The position numbers and the translations under genes are program-made. This document shows positions 13,401 to 22,150 of a DNA stretch of 64,000 nucleotides, piece by piece. The DNA is from Tanytarsus gracilentus (lineage: Eukaryota; Arthropoda; Insecta; Diptera; Chironomidae): positions 4,154,001-4,218,000 of the forward strand of contig JAXRKN010000043.1 of assembly GCA_038502055.1 (NCBI GenBank). Reading direction: 5' to 3'. How positions within the stretch are numbered: position 1 is the first letter of the stretch; each line of letters begins with the position of its first letter. The notes under the pieces were generated by a model. The model did no database searches, was not told the DNA's origin, and was given only the letters and a program-made list of their open reading frames with translations.

Positions 13401-14219
13401 TTCCTCGTATTGACCTAAATTTAATTTTCACTTGTCATGCCACTGCCGCAGTGACCCAAAGTCGAGTGACTTAACACTAAACAAAAATAAGAAATAGAAT
13501 TGTAACAGTTATGACATTTCATTCTCAGAATACTTATGTCATGGTTCATGGACGGATAACGATACAACATTCATCATAGCGCGTCATTCGGGAACGAAAC
13601 ATGGCGTCTGCATAAGCTTTAAGCCGTCAACGACTGACTCCACAGCTGCTCAATTAATTGTCGGTGATTCATGTTATCGTGAAGCCATGTCATTAGAAAT
13701 ACCTGAACATCATTTAATATCGAATGTAACGGGTGTCGTACGTGAGTATTATTCGCCATCCTGCATTTTAATTATTGCTCTTTATGCTGCTTGGGAAAAC
13801 GGATTTGATTTCGTCTCCAAATGAGCGACAGAGTTGAATAGTTGAGATTTTTTATTTGAGTCTTAAATGACCGTTAAAATTTGAATATAAAAATTACCGT
13901 TAAAATTTAAAATTAAATTTGAATTGTAAATTTCCGTTAAAAAAAATTCCAACAACTCTGGCTCAAGCTTTTTTCCCAAGTTGTATACGAGAGTGAAATA
14001 TAGTGCAACAAGAAAATTTAATTAATTCTTTTCCTTCTTTCTCTCCCACACATTCACCCAACTTTGCACATCAACCAACATTTACAAAAAAAATCATCAG
14101 GAAAATGTGGTGATACAAGTTCATCTAGTAAATTATCAAATTACTCACTACTAATTAGTCTGACATCGTGGACTGCTATAATTTTATTTAGACAACAGCA
14201 ACGACGGGTGATAAGATAA
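7460..14219 (+). CDS. Gene A: Cys-rich membrane-anchored extracellular protein, paralog of gene B (N-terminus missing)
   Basis: Nine exons join in frame: 7460-7570, 7982-8122, 8240-8383, 9401-9602, 9712-9840, 11948-12093, 12201-12554, 13529-13741 and 14101-14219, about 519 residues. All have GT-AG borders. Motifs in order: CEQIPGDA..SMFKID; GQFAFTYNRGNGGEC; NFQACPDV; EELTCLATWKDG; ERFRCFVYEK; SGDATCSGLE then GSRIMTLK; WHSLNG; CEQINKQT; LVIYRRDTHVVELQIGNL; a His/Asn-rich stretch; IGCSRDD..PQC; YLCHGSW..FIIARHS; GDSCYRE. The last exon has a hydrophobic segment with a short basic tail, so a type I membrane protein is likely; a GPI signal is less likely. I recall this architecture from insect proteins annotated only as DUF7042-DUF7045, which a Pfam search would test. 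RHKR (12287-12298) and RHRR (12431-12442) are furin-type sites. The first exons are not found in the window. AATAAA is at 14222-14227. Function unknown. Confidence 0.85.
11723..11779. repeat. Intronic hairpin (16-bp imperfect inverted repeat)
   Basis: CACTAGGAAGGAGCAA at 11723-11738 matches the reverse complement of 11764-11779 at 14 of 16 positions. The space between contains a second small palindrome (AGTCG..CGACT). It lies in the 2.1-kb intron 9841-11947 of gene A. It could be a small-RNA precursor or a relic of an inverted-repeat element. The asymmetric bulge argues against a classical miRNA. Confidence 0.45.
13345..13364. repeat. (CT)10 microsatellite
   Basis: Ten perfect CT units inside the intron 12555-13528 of gene A. 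Confidence 0.9.
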
Positions 14220-14221
14220 CA

Positions 14222-14227
14222 AATAAA
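14222..14227 (+). terminator. Putative polyadenylation signal of gene A
   Basis: AATAAA lies directly after the TAA stop (14217-14219) of the last exon. It would give a very short 3' UTR. Other AATAAA copies occur further on, for example near 15186. Confidence 0.4.
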
Positions 14228-16325
14228 TGGTTAGAGTGTATAAGTTGGAAAAATGAAAAAAAAGAAAAAATGCAAAAAAAAAGTTTTTTCCTCTTTCTTT
14301 TTGCTGTCATCGTCAATGTCGTGTCTTTGCTCTCACTCACGCACTTATTTGCCTTTCCCCCTCTTTCTCATCTCGACCACCCACGCTCATAAAACTTACT
14401 TTAATTCTCCTCTCGCCCCTACCTTTTCGTGATCCATCACAACTTCACGTCGTGTTTGTGTGTCAAGAATAATTTGCTAGATAACTTAAGAATTGCGAGC
14501 GCATTGTCCTTAAAGAAGAAGAAAAAAAATAAAAAGAAGGCGGAAGTTGACCACCTCAGGAGGCAAGCACACAATAAGTATTTTGATGGCTCAACAAGAA
14601 ATGTTTGTAGTTTTTATTAGGTTAAAGGAAGAAGTGAAAAACATAAAGAAAATTTGATACTAGCACGGCAGCTTTTTTTTCATTGAGGCAGTTTTGTGAT
14701 AGACATTGAAGAAGAAAATTGAGGTGACATTAAGACAGAGAGAGAGAGGAGTTGATTAAAAAGGTCAAGCATCAGAAACTTTTAAAGATTGAAAATTTTC
14801 TTCATCATCGATTCTTCAAATCTTAAATCAGTAAAAGTTCGTAATGAACAATTTTACCCCTGATGGTCGCCATGAGTTTGAGAGGAAAAGTTCAATAATG
14901 GTGATGATGATGAGAGTGATACACATATAGATCTCTTTGTTTTCGAACCACACAGACAAAAAAGCCACATAGTAACACTTTATACATATAAATAACACAC
15001 ACACAAAAACAAATAGCAAGTAACTGATCTGTAAGGAGATAAATAATTTTTGCTGACCAAGTCGAAAGTGAAAAAGAAAAATGATAAGTTTTGGGTGGGG
15101 TTTAAGAAGAGATTGATATCCCAGTGAACGAATTATTTTGTAGCTACTTCTATATAATATGTGTGAATGGAGGAAAAGAAGTAATTAATAAAAGTCGAAA
15201 GGAAAATTTTATTTATAGCCATTGTGGAGGGAGAAAAATTCTCGAGATCCCTTCTCAAGAAGTGATGACATAAGCTGATTACAATTTTAAGTTAGAGAGA
15301 GAAAAAATCATTTGACTTTGTGGAGAATTTTTAATGTTGGATTTAAATAAATTTAATCCTAAGATTAATTAAATCCTTCGATTAAAATAAATCCAATCTT
15401 TTAAAATTTCTTTCAAAGACACGCGAGACAAAAACTCATTTAACAAGAAAATTCAATTCCGCTTAGTTCCTTCCGTTTATTTCATTATTTTTAAAATGTT
15501 TTTATTACTTTTTCTCTCTGTCTATTGTTTCATCGTCTATAGTCGATTGCGCGAGCTAAAAGTTTTCCTTTTTTATGCCGGGCATATCAGGACGATTGTA
15601 GAGAAATATAAAAAATGTAAATCTTTAAATCCCAACATGTCCTTTTCGCTGAACGACGACTTAACCTGGGTCGCTATAGAGAGATGAACTTTCGCTAGGA
15701 TTTCTACTTAGATATATTGAATTGATATTAACGTTAATGCTCCCCCAAAAAAAAAAAGAAAATGGCTGAGTAAAAACTTTTTTGTACATTTTCATCCTCA
15801 AACACAGTTTTTTGTCTCACTGTCTCTTTTTGTTTCGTTGGACGAATCAATTTGTATTAATCAACATGATTGAATAGTTCAGGGCGAAATTCATTCGCAT
15901 TTTGTTCTTTTTCTGTCTTGAAGATGAGACGTTTTTATATTGCGGTGGATTAGACTCAAAGATCACTCTCAAAAGTCCTCCGAAATTAATTTTAAATTTT
16001 ATTGAAAATTGCTGTGATGAGCTTCAACGAAAAAGATTCGAAAATTTTATGTTGAATTCGAACTGAACTATTTAATCGAAAAATATTACGAATTTTTTAT
16101 TAGATGGAAAATTATTTTTTAAAGTAAAAAAATCCAGCAGTAATTGAAAGGACAATTACAAGTAAACTGAAAGGAACAAGAAAAATATTTAAAAAAGTAA
16201 GAAAATTTATCAATTTTTTTTATTTCTAATTAAATTTTGCAGCACTGTGTACTTGTAATTGTTCGCTTAGCGTATTTTTTAAATTTAGAAATGCGTCGAT
16301 GAAATAAAAATAAATGAAATAAAAC

Positions 16326-16399
16326 TGCCAAGGGTTGAGCGATTGATGAAAAAATTATTTTGAAATTTAAAAATGCCATCGACTGGTCAACCCTTGGCA
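16326..16399. repeat. 74-nt hairpin, miRNA-precursor-like or mini inverted-repeat element
   Basis: The arms 16326-16348 and 16377-16399 pair at 21 of 23 positions, including two G-U pairs, around a 28-nt A/T-rich loop. The outer 13 bp (TGCCAAGGGTTGA with TCAACCCTTGGCA) are perfect. Size, stem length and loop fit an animal pre-miRNA on either strand. The arm ends also carry CAAGGG, which is seen at the ends of other inverted repeats in this window, so a tiny palindromic element is the main alternative. I do not recognise a known miRNA seed. Confidence 0.5.
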
Positions 16400-18689
16400 A
16401 ATCCCTTGTAAAAAGAAAAAATTATAATGAAAGTTGCATTTAAGGATTCAATTGCATCATCTAGAAGAATAACACAACTTATAATCCAGTATTTTACATA
16501 CCAGCAACTTCTGTTTGTTCTTCTTTTTGTAAAACATGCGCAAAAAAATTCTCTCATTCAAAAAGTTCTAATTAATTCTTGTAATTTCTGAAAAAAAATA
16601 TGACGAATGAGAAAAAAAATTGATGTATTATGTAAACTACTACAATATTTTTATTATAACTGAAAAATAAAAAAAAAAGAATGAAAAATTGAAAACTGTA
16701 AAAAAATGTTTTTCAAATAAATTTTCAGGATTTTTCAATAAATTTCGATGCATCCCACAGAGCGGTTTAAAATATTCCTAAAATTTTAATTAATTTCATC
16801 ATCGCATGCATTTACTCACATCGTCAGCAGGAAGTCTCGAATATTGTGATTACCACACGACGAAATAAAAGGGGTTCGAGTAAGGATTTAAAGAACATTT
16901 TGCTCGCGGCACTTTCCAGACTCTTCTTTATTGCAATTTGCTCTTTTGTTTAATCTTACAAATGCCCTCAAACGCTCGGAATGGGAGTAGATGAAAATTT
17001 GCATATTTTCTAATTAACTCAAGCAGAAAAGCGAGGATGGAAAATTTTAAATGTGCAAAAAGGAAGTGGAAATTGAACGTAAACAACCCACATTTTCGTG
17101 TGGCTCATTGAGAATTGCAATGAATGAAAATTTTTAATAACAAAAATTTTAATTTGCTTAAAAATTCAATCAGATTAATTTAGAAATTTGCGGGTGAGTT
17201 CAAAAATGAGGTGAACAGAGTTTGAATGTGAAAATGAGGCTTTAAATTTGTTAATTATAAAGTGTCACAAAACATCTAAAATTCCTCCCAGCTATTTAAA
17301 AAAGTCCGCCCCTCAAATAATGACGACACCATGAAGCACCACCAAATGTGCTCTCTCTCTCGGCACATAAACCGTTTAAGGCAATTAAATTTACGTGTAT
17401 TTGAACATATTCCAATAATAACTAATTGAAATTTAAATTTAATTACTGTCCCGCTCACCCTAAAATCCTCTTTTTTTATCATGCCAAAGAGAATTTAATT
17501 TGAATATTTTTTTCGACATCTTCATACGCCACCCCAAAAATTTGAGACAATTATTTGCCAAAGAGATATAGAAGCAGTTATGGCCGAAGGGGGTTGCAAT
17601 GAATTGATAATAAGAAAATTATTTGACATGTCGTGCATGCACAACCAGAACAGAGAATTTCTCCCTCTTCTCCTTTTTTAAAAATGATGTCGATCGATCA
17701 CTTAAACATTTTTTGAGCGGAGAGAAAAACGCAAAACGAGCAAATTTTTCTTCTCTTCTCCCTGCGCTGCCACGTCTTCATTGCTCGTTTTGTATGAATA
17801 TTGCATTTTAAGTTTAATCCCTTAAGCATGCAGTTTGTGTGTATTTATGGGATTTTCATTCAATTTTCCCCCTCGTTGTGCACATAAAGAAGCAGCCAGC
17901 AATACCAATCCATCCAGTTTCCATCATCCTCGATCCTTGAGTAATAAGTCATCAAACTGTAATGTGAATTCATCTTGTTCTCTTTTTTTCTTCCCTCGAA
18001 TTTATTGCAAGATTCTTCATGACGATGCGACTTGTGAAAAATTATCAAACCATATGGATGCCTTCAAGCGATAATAAGAATACAAGAAGTTGATGCTGTT
18101 GATGTGGCAAATAAGATGAGGATGGGGTTTCTTAATAAGTTATGTGCATTGAAATAATTTATATAATTTTGTGATATGAAAATATATTTAATTTTTTTTC
18201 AATTAAATTTCCCTAACTTATAAGGTCACCCCATAAATATTTCTTATCATAATTACTGCAAATAATTCTTCTTCTTCCACTCTCAGATTTTCCTTGTTCA
18301 TGCTTTCTCATTTTCCCCCATCAGCTTTTTATTGATATATCTAGAAGCGATATATTTTGTCTAATGGAAGCGGAAGTATGTTGCATTATATTGTAAATAT
18401 GTGTGGTTGTGCATGGGAGATGAAAAATAATGCCTTTGATTGCTGTTGTTCTCTTTTGTCTTTAAGCCATGAAAGTGTAAGAACCTCACATATCGTCAAA
18501 CACTGACATGTTTGTTGATATTTTGTGACGATGACTATAAGAAGGGAAATTTTCAAGATGCGCTCAGAGTTTTTAAGCATCATGTGGAAAATTTAAAAAG
18601 GAATCAAAAGTTTTATGTGTGACATGAGAAACCTGCGATAATATTTTAAGCTTCTTATTTTTTTTGTTGATGTGATTTTTGAATTATTT

Positions 18690-18695
18690 TTTATT
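18690..18695 (-). terminator. Putative polyadenylation signal of the minus-strand LRR gene
   Basis: AATAAA on the minus strand, about 45 nt after the stop codon at 18741-18743. Confidence 0.45.
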
Positions 18696-18740
18696 GCATG
18701 ATAAATATGTATGATACTTTTATGAATTTTGAAAATTATT

Positions 18741-19460
18741 TTAACTCTTTGAAATAAATAAAATTAGAAAACTTAAAAAAAGAATAGAAAATCCTCTGTC
18801 AAATTTGTTAGCTGAACTCGGTTTGGTTGTTGTTTCGACTGCGCAATTCTCGCGTAAATTATCCACCAATGCAGGAATGTCTGATTTACTTACTGCTATT
18901 CGATCATCTTTAATGCACTCATTAACTCCAAAACTCGCCCACGAAAGTTCGGAAAGCTTGAGAAGATTTTTGAGAAAATCTTCGCTTAATTTTGAAATTT
19001 TGTTGTTCGAAAAGTTAATTGCTGCAATTTGAGGTGTGGACTTAAAAAAATCACTCGGAATTTCATGAATGTTGCTGCCTGTTATTCCAAAGTAAATTAA
19101 CGATTTATAATCACTCAAATCATCACTTTTTAAAGCACTTATAGCGCATCCTTCAAGATGAATTCCATTGAGCGACACAAAGAAAGTTTGCATTTTTTTC
19201 GGAATGAAAGTGATATTTTTGCAGTCGAGAATTTGAGCGACTTTTACATCCGAATCTGTTTTTGTTCTGTTGTGTCCAATTGTTGATGTTACTGCTGTGA
19301 GATTTTCATCACTTGGATTTTTCAGCTCCATCACAAAACATGAATATGCCTTGGCTGATGATGATGGCCAAAGATCAAAGTCAGCATAAAAACACTCAAA
19401 TATAACTCCACAAGATGATGAAATCAATGTTAAAATTAATACAAATTTTATCGCCACCAT
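18741..19460 (-). CDS. Secreted, probably GPI-anchored leucine-rich-repeat protein
   Basis: A single open exon of 239 residues with an ATG in good context (CATC-ATGG). Residues 1-19 form a signal peptide. A Cys-flanked N-terminal cap follows, then about four degenerate LRRs with lines such as L.GIHLEGCAI, LIYFGITGSNIHEIPSDFF and IAAINFSNNKISKL. A cap (LSWASF..NECI ... NLRENC) closes the domain. A short Thr/Ser-rich linker and a hydrophobic C-terminus (FSILFLSFLILFIS) suggest GPI anchoring. The neighbour at 20087-20851 shares the same layout and motifs (LSWASF, IP.L..NL..NC), so the two are duplicated paralogs in divergent orientation. Such small secreted LRR proteins are often expanded in flies. 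The ligand is unknown; extracellular binding or immune and gut-surface roles are inference. Its core promoter (TATA plus Inr) is visible at 19483-19518. Confidence 0.88.
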   Translation of the reverse strand: MVAIKFVLILTLISSSCGVIFECFYADFDLWPSSSAKAYSCFVMELKNPSDENLTAVTSTIGHNRTKTDSDVKVAQILDCKNITFIPKKMQTFFVSLNGIHLEGCAISALKSDDLSDYKSLIYFGITGSNIHEIPSDFFKSTPQIAAINFSNNKISKLSEDFLKNLLKLSELSWASFGVNECIKDDRIAVSKSDIPALVDNLRENCAVETTTKPSSANKFDRGFSILFLSFLILFISKS

Positions 19461-20086
19461 GATGCGTGAAAATCAAAAATTAGACTGACTAATGCATTTA
19501 AATTTTGCTCGATTTATAAACTAAACTTTACAATGTCTTTTAAAATACCCAACGAACCCTCCTTACCGATAAGATTGATATGAAAATTTTCTTGGTATCG
19601 TTTTTAATATTCACTTGACGAATAGCGATAAGCCAATAAATATAGATAAGAATTAACAATTAAGCCAAGGTTGGGTTAGAAAATAAATTAAAATAAATAG
19701 ATGAGTAATTTTTTATGATGAAAGTCTTTACGAAATTTATAGTAAGGCATTTATTTTAAACTTTCTGCATATTCAGTAAAAATTATTCAATCCAATTAGT
19801 CATTCAGTCAATCAAGGACGCCAAAAAAATTCACTCGCCAAAGAGTAATTAACAAATTTTATATTTTCAACCCATTAAAATTTATTTTCAAGTCCCACCC
19901 ACAAATCAAAAATTTATAGCCACTAAACATTATTTTCATCATTGACCACTTCAATAATCATCGAGCACAAAACACACTCAAATAACGTCATTGTGATTGA
20001 TAAAAGCAGATAAGAACTTCATCGATTAATCGACTGTCTATTAATTATTAATTCGAGTGAGTTTGTCAAGTTCAACAGTCAAAAAA
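19461..20086. promoter_or_regulatory. Shared divergent promoter with four GATAAG motifs
   Basis: The 626-bp spacer between the start codons of the two divergent LRR genes contains GATAAG at 19568-19573, 19627-19632, 19645-19650 and 20009-20014, all on the plus strand. GATAAG is the core site of GATA factors, which in flies drive midgut and fat-body/haemocyte genes. Co-regulation of the pair by a GATA factor is inference. Confidence 0.55.
19483..19518 (-). promoter_or_regulatory. TATA + Inr core promoter of the minus-strand LRR gene
   Basis: On the minus strand TATAAA (19518-19513) lies 32 bp before the A of an arthropod initiator TCAGTC (19488-19483). This is the canonical spacing and predicts transcription start at about 19486, with a 5' UTR of only about 26 nt before the ATG at 19460. 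Confidence 0.75.
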
Positions 20087-20851
20087 ATGGTGAAAGTAAT
20101 TTTTCTAGTTCTCGCATTATTCACGCCATCATATTCAGTCATTCTTGAGTGTAAATATTCGTCGGAATGGTGGCCAGTAATGGACTACAAGTATTCATGT
20201 TTAACGACTCTCTCGGAGGTGTCAACGAGTCAAAGACTGATCGATGTCATTGGCGAGCATGAAGCGAACAAAAATCATTCGCATGTTGAGGCAATTGAAT
20301 TTTATGGATGCACTGGTTTGACTTACGTACCTAAAGGAATGTTGAACTTTTTTCCAAATCTTATCGGAATTCGTCTCATTAAATGCGCTTTAACTCTTAC
20401 CGGAAACGAACTTAATGAGTATCAAAATTTGCAACTATTTGCTTTGGAATTGACTGAAATTGAAAGAATTCCGGGGAATTTTTTTGCATCCACACCTCAA
20501 ATGTCAATCATTGGTTTTGCCGATAATAACCTCAAGTATGTTGGCTCGAAACTCCTTCAATCTCTCAACAATTTATCGTGGGCTAGTTTCTATAATAATG
20601 ACTGCATCAATCAAACTGCAACATCGTCAGCTGAAATTCCATTGCTAATTACTAATTTAGCAGCTAATTGCATTGACATTCTTGAAGAAACTACAACAAC
20701 CGCAGCCACCACAATAATGACATCAACTGCAATGACAACTGATGAAACAACTAAGGGAGAGGAGACAACAACAAAAGCAGCAAATGGATGCAAAGGTGTT
20801 AGAGAGAATTTAATATTTATGATAACTTTAATAATTTTCACTTTTACATAA
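20087..20851 (+). CDS. Secreted, probably GPI-anchored leucine-rich-repeat protein (paralog of the divergent neighbour)
   Basis: A single exon of 254 residues. I use the ATG at 20087 (MVKVIFLVLALF..), because upstream in-frame codons lack an ATG and the signal peptide starts exactly there. After the signal peptide comes a Cys cap (ILECKYSSEWW..YSC), then LRR-like lines (IEFYGCTGLTYVPKGML, LIGIRLIKCAL, FALELTEIERIPGNFF, IIGFADNNLKYV). The closing cap has LSWASFYNNDCI and NLAANC. About 40 Thr/Ala/Glu-rich residues follow, a stalk likely to be O-glycosylated, then the hydrophobic tail FMITLIIFTFT, typical of GPI addition. The minus-strand paralog has a much shorter Thr-rich stalk. AATAAA at 20927-20932 probably ends the transcript. 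Function is unknown beyond extracellular LRR binding. Confidence 0.88.
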   Translation: MVKVIFLVLALFTPSYSVILECKYSSEWWPVMDYKYSCLTTLSEVSTSQRLIDVIGEHEANKNHSHVEAIEFYGCTGLTYVPKGMLNFFPNLIGIRLIKCALTLTGNELNEYQNLQLFALELTEIERIPGNFFASTPQMSIIGFADNNLKYVGSKLLQSLNNLSWASFYNNDCINQTATSSAEIPLLITNLAANCIDILEETTTTAATTIMTSTAMTTDETTKGEETTTKAANGCKGVRENLIFMITLIIFTFT

Positions 20852-20926
20852 TTTAAAGTTCTAAAAAGTTGAAGATATTTCAAAATAATTTATAAAACTT
20901 TTTGTATGGAAATTATTTAAAAATTA

Positions 20927-20932
20927 AATAAA
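20927..20932 (+). terminator. Putative polyadenylation signal of the plus-strand LRR gene
   Basis: AATAAA 76 bp after the stop codon. Confidence 0.5.
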
Positions 20933-21531
20933 AAAGTTTTTTTTTTCTATTTTTGACTTTTGGAGATTTTTAAGGAATTCGGCATTTTGAATTTTTGGAA
21001 AAATTATTTCAAAATTCCTTGCAACAATAAATGAAAATATGTTTCAAAGTCATTCAGTTTTAAGCGCAAGAAAAAGCCAACAAACTTCTTATCGCGTTAA
21101 TTTTTCTTTCTCTTCCAATTAGCACCAGCAATTAATTTCTATTTACGTCCATGGAGGTGCGGTTTTAAAACAACGACAGCTAATTCATTTTGGCAACAAA
21201 AAATGTGTTGTTAATCAGTCGTCACTTAATTGAACGTATCAAATGACACATTTTGCTGTGTGTACCGAACGAGTAGAAAGAATAAGTTAATTAAAAGCGA
21301 ATTTACACTTTGTTTGCATGTTGATTAGCAGCCGAGAGTCCATTTTTGTTTGATTTCTGTTGTATGTTTAAATTTCCTCTCTCACTCACTGACGATGCCA
21401 GTCCCAAAAATGTCCATCACTCATTTCCATTTACATTTTGCCGGAAAATGACAGTTTTTGTGCCGAATGACCAGCAGAGTGAGAATACACACATATATAA
21501 AAATAAAATTGGGGACATTAAAATAAAAATA

Positions 21532-21562
<31 letters not shown>

Positions 21563-21569
21563 ATTATTT

Positions 21570-21611
<42 letters not shown>

Positions 21612-21997
21612 TTTTTATTCTTTTTTAATAATTTATTTTTTTTAGGAACATACTAAAATTTTATTTGAATTTTTTTATTTTTATTTAACTTTTTCCAGTT
21701 GAGAAGTGACCATGCAGTTATAACATTTTATGTTGATTTTATTAAAAAATATTGAATTTTAATTTTACTATTTATTTACTGATAAATTTACAATATATAT
21801 TAAATCCTTTGTAATTACAAGTCTGATGAATATCTATATCATCAATATCATTTATTTTTTTTATAAATAAATTTTTTTATTTTATATATTAATTTGTATA
21901 TACGAGATATTATATATTATATGGTTAATATTTTAAAAATATATAAAATATATAAAATACTATAAATATCGTATAATCTGATATAATATATTAAATC

Positions 21998-22061
21998 TGC
22001 GTATGATACACATATTATATTTTTTTTTATTTTTTAATATATAATATGCAGATTATACGCA
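21998..22061. repeat. 64-nt AT-rich hairpin
   Basis: Arm 21998-22020 matches the reverse complement of 22039-22061 at 19 of 23 positions, around an 18-nt T-rich loop. Both arms share TGCGTAT and CATATTATAT blocks. Confidence 0.6.
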
Positions 22062-22111
22062 TATTTCCCATTTAATATCATATAATTAGATGAAAATTTT
22101 AAAATAAATCC

Positions 22112-22150
22112 TCATATAATATGAATTTTTAGATATCTCATATTATATGA
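22112..22150. repeat. Perfect 13-bp inverted repeat
   Basis: TCATATAATATGA (22112-22124) and TCATATTATATGA (22138-22150) are exact reverse complements separated by 13 nt. This could form a cruciform. Confidence 0.65.

Larger units (their letters stand above)
14228..18740. other. Intergenic region between gene A and the LRR pair
   Basis: No supported gene. It may contain a long 3' UTR of gene A. Short open frames, such as one starting at 15496 with a hydrophobic start, have no family resemblance or flanking gene signals. The only structured object I find is the hairpin at 16326-16399. Confidence 0.55.

Noticed and set aside
20057..20086. A ten-residue N-terminal extension of the plus-strand LRR protein
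   Set aside because: It would start at GTG. The ATG at 20087 gives a clean signal peptide, so the extension is treated as 5' UTR.
21346..21645. 99-codon frame ending in poly-Phe
   Set aside because: It is the translation of the poly-T tract.
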